NCBI RefSeq assembly: GCF_001425485.1
Contig: NZ_LMQW01000048.1
Coordinates: 62,001 to 126,000 of the forward strand
Length of the DNA: 64,000 bases
Origin: Aureimonas sp. Leaf427
GTDB taxonomy: Bacteria; Pseudomonadota; Alphaproteobacteria; Rhizobiales; Rhizobiaceae
Direction: 5' to 3'
Positions 1 through 8,373 of the stretch are shown piece after piece. The notes below the pieces were generated by a model that ran no database searches, was not told the origin of the DNA, and saw only the letters and a program-made list of their open reading frames with translations. How positions within the stretch are numbered: position 1 is the first letter of the stretch; each line of letters opens with the position of its first letter. A program made the position numbers and the translations under genes.

Positions 1-1
1 G

Positions 2-1162
2 GCGGCGGAGGAGACGGTCGCCCTGACGGTCGCCATGCGCGATTCCGGCGACGTGCTGGACTGGTCGGGCTTTTCGCGGCCGATCCTCGACAAGCATTCG
101 ACCGGCGGCATCGGCGACAATGTCTCGCTGATGCTGGCGCCGATCGTCGCCGCCTGCGGCGGCGCGGTGCCGATGATCTCCGGGCGCGGCCTCGGCCACA
201 CCGGCGGCACGCTGGACAAGCTGGAATCGATCCCCGGCTACACGGTGGCGCCCGACACCGCGCTCTTCCGCCGGACGGTCGCCGAGGTCGGCTGCGCCAT
301 CATCGGCCCGACCGGACGCCTCGCCCCTGCGGACGGGCGCCTCTACGCCGTCCGCGACGTGACGGCAACGGTGGAATCCATCCCGCTCATCACCGCCTCC
401 ATCCTCTCGAAGAAGCTCGCCTCCGGCCTGCAGGGGCTGGTCCTCGACGTGAAGACCGGCTCGGGCGCCTTCATGGCCTCGCGCGAGGCGGCCGAAGAGC
501 TGGCGCGAAGCATGGTCGAGGTCGCGAACGGGGCGGGCCTGCCGACCGTCGCGCTCCTCACCGACATGGACGAGGCCCTGGCGAGCGCCGCCGGCAATGC
601 CGTCGAGATCGAAAACGCCGTGCGTTTCCTCACCGGCGAACATCGCGACGCCCGCCTCCTCGACGTGACGCTTTCTCTCGCCGCCGAAATGCTGGCGCAA
701 GGAGGCCTCGCCTCCGATGTCGCGTCCGGCCGCGCCCGCGCCGAGGCGGCTCTCGCCGACGGTTCGGCCGCGGAGGTCTTCGGCCGGATGGTCGCCGCCC
801 TCGGCGGGCCTCTCGATTTCGTGCCGCGCAGGACGGCCTATCTGCCGAAGGCGGCGGTCGTCGGCGAGATCGCGAGCCCTGAGGCCGGTTTCGTCGTGGG
901 CGTCGATGCGCGCCGGCTCGGTCTTGCCGTCCTCGCGCTCGGCGGCGGGCGCACGCGGCCGACCGACGCGGTGGATCACGCGGTCGGCCTCACCGCCTTG
1001 GAGGGCATCGGCGCGCGCATCGAGGCGGGCCAGCCGCTCGGGCTCGTCCATGCCCGCGATGCGGATGCGGCCGAGGCGGCGGTGCGCCTCGTGCGCGAGG
1101 CCTATACGCTCGGCGACGCCGCTCCGGCGCAGCGCGCGACGGTCATCGCGCGGATCGCGTGA
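2..1162 (+). CDS. deoA: Thymidine phosphorylase, 5' end cut by window edge
   Basis: Phosphorolysis of thymidine or deoxyuridine to the free base and deoxyribose-1-phosphate in pyrimidine salvage. The open frame runs from base 2 with no start, so about 50 N-terminal residues are missing relative to the usual ~440. The visible part carries the family's KHSTGG phosphate-binding motif, the block [21 protein letters not shown] broken here as [10 protein letters not shown] and LDKLESIPG, and the conserved KTGSGAFM and AGNAVE segments, closely matching E. coli DeoA throughout. It reads toward a leftward protease gene and upp; deoB nearby would use the deoxyribose-1-phosphate produced. The C-terminal end is intact. 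Confidence 0.96.
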   Translation, partial: AAEETVALTVAMRDSGDVLDWSGFSRPILDKHSTGGIGDNVSLMLAPIVAACGGAVPMISGRGLGHTGGTLDKLESIPGYTVAPDTALFRRTVAEVGCAIIGPTGRLAPADGRLYAVRDVTATVESIPLITASILSKKLASGLQGLVLDVKTGSGAFMASREAAEELARSMVEVANGAGLPTVALLTDMDEALASAAGNAVEIENAVRFLTGEHRDARLLDVTLSLAAEMLAQGGLASDVASGRARAEAALADGSAAEVFGRMVAALGGPLDFVPRRTAYLPKAAVVGEIASPEAGFVVGVDARRLGLAVLALGGGRTRPTDAVDHAVGLTALEGIGARIEAGQPLGLVHARDADAAEAAVRLVREAYTLGDAAPAQRATVIARIA

Positions 1163-1166
1163 GGGC

Positions 1167-1709
1167 TCACTGGACGAGGTTCAACGTCGCGCCCTCGACG
1201 CCGAAGCGCTTGAGCTTGCTAAGAAAGCTCATGCCGAGGAGCGTCGTGGACAGAACCTTGCCGCGCGAGACCATGACCTCGACGTCGCGCACCTCGATCG
1301 TGCCGATCTGCACGCGGTCGAGCTTGGCGAGCGCCACCTCCGTCTGCCCGTTGGCGGTCTCGGCCTTGTAGCGGAAATCCGCCGGGGCGAGGACGAGGCC
1401 GAGCTTGCGCGCGGTCTCCTCGCTGATCGAGACATAGGTCGCCCCGGTGTCGACGAGGACGGGAACCGCGCGGCCGTTGAAACGCGCGCTGGTGCGAAAG
1501 TGCCCGTCGGGCTCGGCGGTGAGCCGCGCGGAACGTCCGAGGGGAGCCGTGCTGGGCGCGGCGGCTTCCACGACGGCGGCCGGCGGCGACACGATCTCTT
1601 CGCGCCCCGCCTCCGCCGAGAGTTCGGCCTGATAGCGCTGGAACACGGAGGGAAAGGCGAAGCCGACGACCGCCACGGCCCCGACGATCGCGATCAAACC
1701 CTTCGACAT
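1167..1709 (-). CDS. Membrane-anchored retropepsin-like aspartic protease
   Basis: A 180-residue protein with one N-terminal membrane segment (about residues 4-20), an Ala/Pro-rich stalk, and a single-domain clan AA aspartic protease fold. The active-site motif VDTGATYVS has its Asp near residue 86, and a second conserved LLGMSFL segment follows, as in the TIGR02281-type proteins of alphaproteobacteria. Such proteins act as dimers, with the catalytic domain presumably periplasmic here. I chose the ATG at 1709 because AAGGAG (1718-1723) lies 8 bases upstream and the membrane segment follows directly; the longer open frame to 1880 overlaps upp. The substrate is unknown. It stands 4 bases from the end of convergent deoA. 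Confidence 0.82.
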   Translation of the reverse strand: MSKGLIAIVGAVAVVGFAFPSVFQRYQAELSAEAGREEIVSPPAAVVEAAAPSTAPLGRSARLTAEPDGHFRTSARFNGRAVPVLVDTGATYVSISEETARKLGLVLAPADFRYKAETANGQTEVALAKLDRVQIGTIEVRDVEVMVSRGKVLSTTLLGMSFLSKLKRFGVEGATLNLVQ

Positions 1710-1848
1710 GCCGGCCGCTCCTTGGAAGGGGCGGTGCCGGCAAGCCGGCATCGCCCGCGCCGGATCTGGGCATCCGGCCATCGGAGCCAAGCTTGGCAGG
1801 CTTTGCTGAGGAAAGACTGAAGGCGGCGCGCTCTGACGAAACGCCGGC

Positions 1849-2478
1849 TTACTTCGTGCCGTACATCCGGTCGCCCGCATCGCCGAGGCCGGGCATGATG
1901 TAGCCCTTCTCGTTGAGATGGCTGTCGATCGCGGCGGTAAAGACCGGGATGTCGGGATGGGCGTCGCGAAAGCGCTTCAACCCCTCGGGCGCCGCGAGAA
2001 GGCAGAGGAAGCGGATGTTCTTCGCACCGCGCGCCTTCAGCATGTCCATGGCCGCGATCACCGAATTGCCGGTGGCCAGCATCGGATCGACCACGATGAC
2101 GAGGCGGTTTTCCAGATCCTCCGGCGCCTTGAAGTAATACTCCACCGCCTCCAGCGTCTCGTGGTCGCGGTAGAGGCCGATATGGGCGACGCGCGCGGCG
2201 GGCACGAGGTCGAGCATGCCCTCCAGAAGGCCGTTGCCGGCGCGCAGCACGGAGGCGAAGACGAGCTTCTTGCCCTCCAGGATCGGCGCGTCCATCGCCA
2301 CCATCGGCGTTTCGATGCGCATGGTCGTGAGGTCGAGATTGCGCGTGACCTCGTAGCAGAGGAGCGTCGAGATCTCGCGCAGCAGCCGGCGGAAGCTGGC
2401 CGTCGAGGTCTCCTTGTTGCGCATCAGCGTCAGCTTGTGCTGCACCAGCGGATGGTCGACGACGGTAACTCCGTCCAT
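1849..2478 (-). CDS. upp: Uracil phosphoribosyltransferase
   Basis: Converts uracil and PRPP to UMP in cytoplasmic pyrimidine salvage. The 209-residue length is typical. The PRPP-binding motif DPMLATGNS is at residues 131-139, preceded by hydrophobic VIVV, and the C-terminal region has the conserved [13 protein letters not shown] uracil-binding end. It lies 124 bases downstream of deoB on the same strand, so the two may be cotranscribed. Together with deoA they form a salvage group that recovers both base and sugar from nucleosides. Assignment is secure from near full-length motif agreement. Confidence 0.97.
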   Translation of the reverse strand: MDGVTVVDHPLVQHKLTLMRNKETSTASFRRLLREISTLLCYEVTRNLDLTTMRIETPMVAMDAPILEGKKLVFASVLRAGNGLLEGMLDLVPAARVAHIGLYRDHETLEAVEYYFKAPEDLENRLVIVVDPMLATGNSVIAAMDMLKARGAKNIRFLCLLAAPEGLKRFRDAHPDIPVFTAAIDSHLNEKGYIMPGLGDAGDRMYGTK

Positions 2479-2602
2479 GCGGAAGGCCTTTCGGTTCGCT
2501 TGTCGGCGGGGAGACTAGAGCGCCCGGCCTGCCGCGCCAAGCAAGCATGGCGCGACCCGCCGGCAATCCCCGGAAATCGGCGCAGCCCAATGACCTTTGC
2601 GG

Positions 2603-3808
2603 CTACGAACCCTCGCCCGACAGGAAGCTCTGCCCGTGCCGGCCGGGCTCCAGACCGAGATGCGCGGCGACGCTTTCGCCGATGTCGCAGAAGCTCGGGC
2701 GAAGGCCGATGGAACGGCAAGTGATACCAGGGCCGAAGGCGAGGACGGGCACGATCTCGCGCGTGTGGTCCGTGCCGCGAAAGCTCGGATCGCAGCCGTG
2801 GTCGGCGGTGATGACCACGAGATCGCCCGGCCGGAGCGCGGCCTCCAATTCCGGCAGGCGGCGGTCGAAGGCTTCCAGCGCCGCCGCATAGCCCGCGACG
2901 TCGCGGCGATGGCCGTAGAGGCTGTCGAAATCGATGAAATTGGCGAAGACGAGATCGCCGTCCCCGGCATCCGCGATCGCGCCGAGCATGGCGTCGAAGA
3001 GCGCCATGTTGCCGTCGCCCTTGCGGACCTCCGATATGCCGCGATGGGCGAAGATGTCGCCGATCTTGCCGATCGCGATCACCCGCCGGCCGTCCGCCGT
3101 CGCGCGGTCGAGCAGCGTGTCCTCCGGCGGCGGCACGGCATAGTCGCGCCGGTTGGCCGTGCGGCGATAGCTCTGGGGGTCCTCGCCGACGAAGGGCCGC
3201 GCGATGACGCGCCCGATATTGAGCGGATCGACATGGCGGCGGGCGGCGAGGCAGACCTCGTAGAGCCGCTCCAGGCCGAAGGCCTCCTCATGCGCGGCGA
3301 TCTGGAGAACGCTGTCGATGGACGTGTAGAAGATCGGCCGTCCCGTGCGCACGCTCGTCTCGCCGAGCTCCTCGATGATCTCGGTGCCGGAGGCGTGCCG
3401 GTTGCCGATCGTGCCGGGAATGCCGGTCTCGTCGACGATCTGGCGGATCAGCTCGGCGGGAAAGGCCGGCACGGTCTGCGGAAAGTAGCCCCAGTCGAAG
3501 AGGACCGGCACGCCCGCGATCTCCCAGTGGCCGGAGGGCGTGTCCTTGCCGCGCGAGATCTCGCTCGCCGAGCCGTAGAGGCCGATGGGTTCGGGCGAGG
3601 AAAGCCCGCTCGCGCGGTGGAGACCGAGCCGGCGAAGGTTCGGCAGGAGGAGGGGACCCTTGCGCAGGCCCTCGCGATCCGCCCGCCCGAGGGCGCAGGC
3701 GCCGAGGATGTGGCCGAACGTATCGGCGCCGCGATCTCCGAACGCCTCGGCATCGGGCGCTTCGCCGATCCCGAAGGAATCCATCACGATGAGGACGGCA
3801 CGCGCCAA
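2603..3808 (-). CDS. deoB: Phosphopentomutase, TTG start
   Basis: Interconverts (deoxy)ribose-1-phosphate and (deoxy)ribose-5-phosphate, linking nucleoside phosphorolysis to central metabolism. It belongs to the metal-dependent alkaline phosphatase superfamily: the N-terminal metal motif [16 protein letters not shown], the nucleophile segment [10 protein letters not shown], and the C-terminal ADHGCDPS metal site are all visible. The ATG at 3844 would add 12 unusual residues. A TTG at 3808 is preceded by AAGGAG with an 8-base gap and gives a standard N-terminus, so I place the start there (401 residues). It lies downstream of the leftward Tad minor pilin genes and upstream of upp. Confidence 0.95.
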   Translation of the reverse strand: MARAVLIVMDSFGIGEAPDAEAFGDRGADTFGHILGACALGRADREGLRKGPLLLPNLRRLGLHRASGLSSPEPIGLYGSASEISRGKDTPSGHWEIAGVPVLFDWGYFPQTVPAFPAELIRQIVDETGIPGTIGNRHASGTEIIEELGETSVRTGRPIFYTSIDSVLQIAAHEEAFGLERLYEVCLAARRHVDPLNIGRVIARPFVGEDPQSYRRTANRRDYAVPPPEDTLLDRATADGRRVIAIGKIGDIFAHRGISEVRKGDGNMALFDAMLGAIADAGDGDLVFANFIDFDSLYGHRRDVAGYAAALEAFDRRLPELEAALRPGDLVVITADHGCDPSFRGTDHTREIVPVLAFGPGITCRSIGLRPSFCDIGESVAAHLGLEPGRHGQSFLSGEGS

Positions 3809-3864
3809 AGATCCCGCTCCTTCAGACCAAGCTCGCCGACCCATGGTCGCCGAGGGCTTGCGCC

Positions 3865-4422
3865 TCAGCAGTCGGTGCAGTCGATCCTAGTTCCATTGCG
3901 CGGGTTGAGATAGGTCGTGCCGCCCATCTGGATAGAGCCGGTGATGAAGTAGCCGGCGACGGGCGTGTAGGTATAGCTCGTCTGAGCCACGACGAGATAG
4001 CGGTCGGGAAAGCTGGAGAAATCGGTGGGCAGCTTGAAGATCGAGCCCTTGGCCAGCTTCGGCAGGCCGCCGGTCGGGTAGTCCCAGTCGACCTTCGCGA
4101 TGCCCTTGTCGTCGATCTTCACCTGCGTGATGCGGGTGCGGAGCGGCGCGAGATCGTAGGGGGTCAGGATCGACTTGGCGACGTTCATGAGGCCGGCGAT
4201 GCTCGCCGTGTTCGTCGTGTTCGACTGCGTGATGAGATCGTTGATCGTGGCGGCGGCATTGTCGACCTTCCGGTCGATGGTCAGCGCCATCGAAAGCTGC
4301 GAGCCGCCGAGATAGAGCGTGAGCAGGAAGGGCGTGACCATCGCGAACTCGACCGCGCCCATCGCGCGCCGGTCCCGCGCGAAACGGCGGACGAGCCGGG
4401 AGAGGTTCTGGCGGGCGGTCAT
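3865..4422 (-). CDS. TadE/TadG-like pilus protein, second of pair
   Basis: A 185-residue protein with a basic N-terminus, then a TadE-like hydrophobic segment ([20 protein letters not shown], about residues 21-40) and a periplasmic tail. These minor pseudopilin-like proteins join the Flp pilus machinery; a Glu within the hydrophobic segment is typical. The C-terminus has a CTDC motif that may form a disulfide. Its ATG overlaps the stop of the preceding tadE-like gene by one base (TGATG), implying translational coupling. It lacks the von Willebrand domain of full-length TadG, so I do not give it that symbol. Confidence 0.85.
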   Translation of the reverse strand: MTARQNLSRLVRRFARDRRAMGAVEFAMVTPFLLTLYLGGSQLSMALTIDRKVDNAAATINDLITQSNTTNTASIAGLMNVAKSILTPYDLAPLRTRITQVKIDDKGIAKVDWDYPTGGLPKLAKGSIFKLPTDFSSFPDRYLVVAQTSYTYTPVAGYFITGSIQMGGTTYLNPRNGTRIDCTDC

Positions 4423-5003
4423 CAGAAGGGCTCCGTGCGGAAGGCGGAGATCGCGTAGAGGAGGTGCGTTCCGTCCCCTTTCTCGCCGCCGTCGGCGAGG
4501 TACTTGCGCATCATGTCTGTGGTGATCGGCCATTTGTAGAAGGCGCGCACGGCCGTGATGGTCTCCTTCCCGCCCGGTGCGTAGCCGAAGCCGCTCGTGT
4601 CCAGCTTGCCGTTCGTCAGCGGCTCCGGAATGGCGGCGAAGTTGTCGTAGGTGGCGACGTCGACCGAGAGCTTGTCGCAGGCGAGCAGGAAACCGACCTT
4701 GGCGCAGATCTGCTGCTTGAACGCATCCTTGGTGAGGTTCGCCTTCTGCGCCTGGCCCGTGCGCACGGTGCGCCCCACCTGGTCCACGGCCTGATCCAGC
4801 GTCATCTCGGCGAGACAGACGATGCTGGTCTCGATCGCGGCGAAGATCATCAGGAAGAAGGGCAGCGCCAGAAGCGCGAATTCGATCGCCGCCACGCCCT
4901 TCCGGTCGCGCCGGAAGCGTCGCAGAATTCCGCGCCGCGCCGGCATCGGGGCATCCGCGGTGTCTGTGCCGGGATCGGGCATCGCATCGGAGAGATCGCT
5001 CAT
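4422..5003 (-). CDS. TadE-like minor pilus protein, first of pair
   Basis: A 193-residue TadE family protein. After a 35-residue cytoplasmic leader rich in Arg comes the characteristic GVAAIEFALLALPFFLMIFA membrane segment (about residues 37-56) with its conserved Glu, followed by a periplasmic domain with two cysteines about 12 residues apart. Known TadE proteins are prepilin-like and are needed for Flp pilus assembly. It is transcribed leftward with the overlapping downstream paralogue, divergent in direction from the flp-cpa genes but part of the same locus. The two neighbouring proteins share only the N-terminal pattern and are not recent duplicates. Confidence 0.87.
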   Translation of the reverse strand: MSDLSDAMPDPGTDTADAPMPARRGILRRFRRDRKGVAAIEFALLALPFFLMIFAAIETSIVCLAEMTLDQAVDQVGRTVRTGQAQKANLTKDAFKQQICAKVGFLLACDKLSVDVATYDNFAAIPEPLTNGKLDTSGFGYAPGGKETITAVRAFYKWPITTDMMRKYLADGGEKGDGTHLLYAISAFRTEPF

Positions 5004-5162
5004 GGCGGCGATCCTGACGCGCGGCGATTGAGAACAGGTTCAAAGGTTCGGTAAACGTATCATCAATCGCACGGGCTCCTCCGGCCGAAGCTTCGGATGC
5101 GATTGAGACATTCCTGCTGCCTTCAACCGTCGGATGTGTCCCGCATCCTCGGTCGTCGGTCC

Positions 5163-5642
5163 TTACTTGGCCGCGCCGACCGCCATGGACTGCCGGGTCT
5201 GGAACTGGCCGAAGGAGGCGTCGAACGTGCCGCCGTCGTCGCCGATCGTCACCGTCGGCTCGCATTCGGGCGAGCAGGCGAAGGTCACGCGCTGCGCCTG
5301 CCGGTAGACGCGGACCGTGCCGAGCTCGTTGCTCGTCACGATGACCTGCTCGTCGACGATCGAATTTCCCCGTGCGTCGAGGACGACGAGATTGGTCACG
5401 CCGTAGGATCGGCCTGTGAGGACGAGGGTGGAGGCGTCGTGGATGGTCACGTCGACGATCGCGGGATTGCCGATGATCACGGTCTCCGCCGGCCGGTCGA
5501 TCTTGAGGACGCGCGCCTGGTCGGTGGCGACCTTCAGCATGGCGTCAGAATCGAAGGCGAGGGCCTCGGAAGCCGGAACGATCGCCAGGACCAGCGCCAG
5601 TCCGGCGGCAAAGCGCTTCAAGCCAAGCATTCGAAGTCCCAT
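5163..5642 (-). CDS. Small secreted pilus-assembly N-domain protein
   Basis: A 159-residue protein with a signal peptide (hydrophobic residues 10-28, Ala-rich cleavage region) and a domain like the N-terminal domain of the CpaC/RcpA secretin: ARVLKIDRPAETVIIGNPAI, then VDVTIHDASTLVLTGRSYG and NLVVLDARG. The matching part of CpaC in this window (KVIDLPRDAHDILVSNPRVA) shows the shared plan. No secretin domain follows. Such stand-alone copies are common in rhizobial tad loci and may be periplasmic partners of the secretin; that role is inferred. A start five residues later is possible. It stands 160 bases upstream of the tadE-like pair. Confidence 0.8.
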   Translation of the reverse strand: MGLRMLGLKRFAAGLALVLAIVPASEALAFDSDAMLKVATDQARVLKIDRPAETVIIGNPAIVDVTIHDASTLVLTGRSYGVTNLVVLDARGNSIVDEQVIVTSNELGTVRVYRQAQRVTFACSPECEPTVTIGDDGGTFDASFGQFQTRQSMAVGAAK

Positions 5643-5750
5643 CCAAGGCGCGTGTCGTTGGAAGAGGACGCTAGCGGTTCTTGGTGAACGAAGTCTTTAG
5701 ATCGGTAAGCCCGCAACGCTTTCTTTACTGCAATGAGGACGGCCGGCCAT

Positions 5751-5765
5751 TTAAGCGTTGTTTAG
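5751..5765 (+). promoter_or_regulatory. CtrA-like box upstream of flp pilin genes
   Basis: TTAA, seven bases, TTAG: 7 of 8 matches to the CtrA recognition pattern TTAA-N7-TTAA. It lies 105 bases before the first flp start, in the 228-base gap between divergent pilus genes. Caulobacter pilA is a known CtrA target, so the position is sensible. Binding is inferred. Confidence 0.45.
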
Positions 5766-5870
5766 CGTCTTCCTTAAATCGACTGCAACGCTCGGGGCTT
5801 AGGTTCTCATCCATCCGCTCGGTGGGAACAATCCGACGGCAGCGCTCAACGCGGATCATAGGAACCGATC

Positions 5871-6044
5871 ATGTCCAAGCTCATCGCCCGCTTCGCCAGG
5901 AACGAATCCGGCGCTACCGCCATCGAATACGGCCTGATCGCCGCGCTTATGTCCGTCGCCGTCATTGCCGCTTTCCCGACGCTGAAGACCGCTCTTTCGA
6001 CGACCTTCTCGTCGATCTCCACGACGATGGGCGCGGTCAAGTAA
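5871..6044 (+). CDS. Flp type IVb pilin, copy 1
   Basis: A 57-residue major pilin precursor. A short basic leader ends in NESG, followed by ATAIEYGLIAALMSVA: the prepilin peptidase is expected to cut after Gly14, leaving the Flp motif with the conserved Glu-Tyr pair five and six residues on. The rest is one hydrophobic helix and a short Ser/Thr-rich tail. AGGAA (5860-5864) lies 6 bases before the ATG. It differs from copy 2 at only five of 57 positions. It is too short for many gene callers. Confidence 0.95.
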   Translation: MSKLIARFARNESGATAIEYGLIAALMSVAVIAAFPTLKTALSTTFSSISTTMGAVK

Positions 6045-6079
6045 CCAATTGTCATCGAACGCCTTCGCGGCGACGGGCC

Positions 6080-6092
6080 GGCCCTGCGGGCC
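6080..6092. other. Small GC-rich hairpin between flp1 and flp2
   Basis: GGCCC-TGC-GGGCC in the 151-base spacer between the first two pilin genes, flanked by two similar copies of a TCGCGGCGA-containing segment. It could stabilise or separate the pilin messages. The stem is only 5 bp and has no T-run. Confidence 0.3.
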
Positions 6093-6195
6093 AGCGTTCG
6101 CGGCGAGGCCCGACCATCGCTTCACTCCCTTCGACATCGGATCGGCCGCCGTCTCGGACGGCTTCGCCTGCCATCGCAAAACAGAGGAACCTGTC

Positions 6196-6369
6196 ATGAC
6201 CAAGCTCATCGCTCGCTTCGCCAAGAACGAATCCGGCGCCACCGCCATCGAGTACGGCCTGATCGCCGCTCTGATGTCGGTCGCCGTCATCGCCGCCTTC
6301 CCGACGCTGAAGACCGCTCTTTCCACGACCTTCTCGTCGATCTCCTCGAATATGGCCGCCGTCAAGTAA
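6196..6369 (+). CDS. Flp type IVb pilin, copy 2
   Basis: A 57-residue prepilin nearly identical to copy 1 (52 of 57 residues), with the same NESG / ATAIEYG cleavage junction and hydrophobic helix. Differences are conservative in the leader (S2T, R10K) and cluster in the last seven residues, the part likely exposed on the fibre. AGAGGAAC precedes the ATG by about 6 bases. A stem-loop resembling a terminator follows at 6397-6426, so copies 1 and 2 may be expressed more strongly than the downstream genes. Confidence 0.95.
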   Translation: MTKLIARFAKNESGATAIEYGLIAALMSVAVIAAFPTLKTALSTTFSSISSNMAAVK

Positions 6370-6396
6370 GAGCCGGCCTCGAGAGCGCCCTGCGAA

Positions 6397-6426
6397 AACG
6401 GTCCCGCAGACGAATGCGGGACTGTT
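6397..6426 (+). terminator. Stem-loop after flp2, possible terminator or attenuator
   Basis: A 12-bp stem (AACGGTCCCGCA / TGCGGGACTGTT, one G-U pair) with a 6-base loop, followed by CCTTC rather than a clean T-run. It lies 28 bases past the flp2 stop and before flp3, so it could lower readthrough into flp3-cpaA or protect the 3' end of pilin message. Confidence 0.6.
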
Positions 6427-6529
6427 CCTTCAAGGCAGGGGTCGCTTTCGACACTCGGCTCGAGGCCGTCGGTCGATCGGCGCAAGGCCGGTCGCCATGC
6501 TTCACTCAAGCGGATCGAAGGACCCGACC

Positions 6530-6703
6530 GTGACCCACATGCTTTCTCGCTTCGGTCGCAATGAATCCGGTGCCACCGCGATCGAATACGGCTTGATCGC
6601 CGCCGTCATGTCGGTCGCGATCCTCGCCGCCTTTCCGTTGCTGCGCACGGCGATCGAAACTGCCTTCGGCGCCATTTCGACGGCGATGACGACCGCCAAA
6701 TAG
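6530..6703 (+). CDS. Flp type IVb pilin, copy 3, GTG start
   Basis: A third prepilin with the NESG / ATAIEYG junction. An ATG at 6497 would give 68 residues. A GTG at 6530, preceded by AAGGA with a 7-base gap, gives exactly 57 residues aligned end to end with copies 1 and 2 (VTHMLSRF beside MTKLIARF), so I choose GTG. It is more diverged from the other two copies (for example LLRTAIETAFGAIS), suggesting an older duplication and perhaps a minor or alternative pilin. Confidence 0.9.
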   Translation: MTHMLSRFGRNESGATAIEYGLIAAVMSVAILAAFPLLRTAIETAFGAISTAMTTAK

Positions 6704-6809
6704 TCGGCCCGCCCCTCGAGACGGCCGCTCCGCCCGGATCGCGCCGCAATCCGTTCGGAAGGTGGCGACGCCTTCGGCATCCGCATTCGGAAGACCCGGA
6801 GACCTGCCC

Positions 6810-7319
6810 GTGACCCTCGCTCTCGTCCTGGTCGTCTTCCCGATCTGCATGGCCTATGCGGCCTTTTCCGATCTCGTGTCGATGACGATCGAGAACTGCG
6901 TCTCCACCCTGCTCGTCGTCGCCTTTCTCGCGGTCGCATGGCTCATCGGCAAGCCGCCGATCGAGATCGCGGCGCATGTCGGCGTTGCCATGGCCTGCCT
7001 CGTCGTGACCTTCGGCATGTTCGCGGCCGGCTGGATGGGCGGCGGCGATGCCAAGCTGATCGCCGCGACCGCCATCTGGTTCGGCCCGACCGCCGACCTC
7101 GGCACTTATGCCATGATGGCCTCGCTCTATGGCGGAGCGCTGACAATGGCGCTTCTCCTCGCGCGAGCCCAGATGCTGCCGGTCACGGGCATCGGCTTCG
7201 TCGATCATCTCCTCGATCGGGAGACCGGCGTCCCCTACGGCATCGCGCTCGGCGCGGCTGGCCTGACGACCTTCAGCACCGGCTCCTGGATGGGCATCGC
7301 CCTCGCGCTCGGCGCCTGA
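6810..7319 (+). CDS. cpaA: Flp prepilin peptidase CpaA/TadV
   Basis: An A24-family aspartic prepilin peptidase of 169 residues, expected to cut the three Flp prepilins just upstream. Four to five membrane helices are visible. The two catalytic aspartates fit FSDLVSM near the N-terminus and GGGDAKLIAA (the GxGD motif) mid-protein. Family members in tad loci lack the methylase domain of PilD, as here. I chose GTG at 6810 because GGAGA stands 7 bases upstream and a membrane helix follows at once; the other candidate, GTG at 6762, adds 16 non-conserved residues. Confidence 0.92.
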   Translation: MTLALVLVVFPICMAYAAFSDLVSMTIENCVSTLLVVAFLAVAWLIGKPPIEIAAHVGVAMACLVVTFGMFAAGWMGGGDAKLIAATAIWFGPTADLGTYAMMASLYGGALTMALLLARAQMLPVTGIGFVDHLLDRETGVPYGIALGAAGLTTFSTGSWMGIALALGA

Positions 7320-7465
7320 CACGGGCCCGCTCCCGCACATCACCGCCGCCACCTCGTGGCGCGACGTTTCCGCCATCTCGATGCCAAGGGTTGCTGCCTT
7401 CAGGCGCCCGACCTTTCGCGAAGGTTGCGTTTTCGTCAACGCGCGGGGGAGACCGTAGGGTTTCG

Positions 7466-7480
7466 TTAACTATAAATTGA
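7466..7480 (+). promoter_or_regulatory. CtrA-like box upstream of cpaB
   Basis: TTAA, seven AT-rich bases, TTGA (7 of 8 matches to TTAA-N7-TTAA), 66 bases before cpaB in the 227-base gap after cpaA. The surroundings are the only clearly AT-rich stretch nearby, as expected of a promoter. This suggests cpaB-tadC has its own start of transcription. Binding is inferred. Confidence 0.45.
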
Positions 7481-7546
7481 CGGTTCCGGCCCGATAAGCG
7501 TTCCGACGGCCCGCATGGTGCGAGGCTTCGGTGCGAGGAAACCGGA

Positions 7547-8371
7547 ATGAAGATCGCGCGTCTTGCGGTCCTTGGCGTTGCGGTCCTGGCCGCAGGTGGC
7601 GCGGCGCTCGTGGCGTCCAATCTGTCCGCTCCGGACGCGGCCGATCCGGTCATCATCACTGCGGCGCCCGCGGAGCCGCCGATCAAGCTGACCGAAGTCC
7701 TCGTCGCCAACAAGGACCTGCCGATGGGCACGTCCGTGACGGACGGGCTCGACTGGCAGAAATGGCCGCAGGACGGCGTCAGCGGCACCTTCATCCAGAA
7801 GAACCAGCGGCCCAACGCCGTCGAGGAGCTGAAGGGCTCCGTCGCGCGCCAGACCTTCTTCGCCGGCGAGCCGATCCGCGAGGACAAGCTCATCAAGACC
7901 GATCGCGGCTTCATGTCGGCGATCCTGCCGGCCGGCATGCGCGCGATCGCCGTTCAGATCACTGCCGATACGTCGGCGGGCGGCTTCATCCTGCCGAACG
8001 ACCATGTCGACGTCATCATGACGCGGCGCCGCGACGGGACGGCGAGCGGCTCCGAGAAGGCCGGATTCGAGACCGAGACGGTCCTCTCCAATCTCCGCGT
8101 CCTCGCCATCGACCAGACGATCGAGGAGCAGAACGGCACCAAGGTCGTCGTCGGCTCGACCGCGACGCTGGAGGTCGATGCCGAACAGGCCGAGGCCCTC
8201 ACCGCCGCCCAGCAGATGGCCGAGCGCCTCGTCCTCTCGCTTCGCTCGCTCGCCGACAGCGTTCCGGGCTCGCCCGGCTATGCGCAGTTCCTGCTCCAGG
8301 ACGAGCAGCGTCCCGGCAAGATCCGCATCGTCCGCTACGGCCAGACGACCGACATCACTCCCAAGAAGTGA
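7547..8371 (+). CDS. cpaB: Flp pilus assembly protein CpaB/RcpC
   Basis: A 274-residue inner-membrane-anchored periplasmic protein of the Tad machine. It has an N-terminal membrane segment (residues 5-25), a SAF domain (LVANKDLPMGTSVTDGLDW, about residues 52-70), and the RcpC-type domain with AGMRAIAVQITADTSAGG and LPNDHVDVIM. Known RcpC/CpaB proteins work with the secretin channel. GAGGAAAC precedes the ATG. It begins the long rightward unit cpaB-C-D-E-F-tadB-tadC, and cpaC starts 2 bases after its stop. Confidence 0.95.
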   Translation: MKIARLAVLGVAVLAAGGAALVASNLSAPDAADPVIITAAPAEPPIKLTEVLVANKDLPMGTSVTDGLDWQKWPQDGVSGTFIQKNQRPNAVEELKGSVARQTFFAGEPIREDKLIKTDRGFMSAILPAGMRAIAVQITADTSAGGFILPNDHVDVIMTRRRDGTASGSEKAGFETETVLSNLRVLAIDQTIEEQNGTKVVVGSTATLEVDAEQAEALTAAQQMAERLVLSLRSLADSVPGSPGYAQFLLQDEQRPGKIRIVRYGQTTDITPKK

Positions 8372-8373
8372 CG

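Noticed and set aside
7531-8373. Upstream extension of cpaC through cpaB
   Set aside because: The region is fully accounted for by cpaB in another frame, and cpaC has a signal peptide right after 8374.
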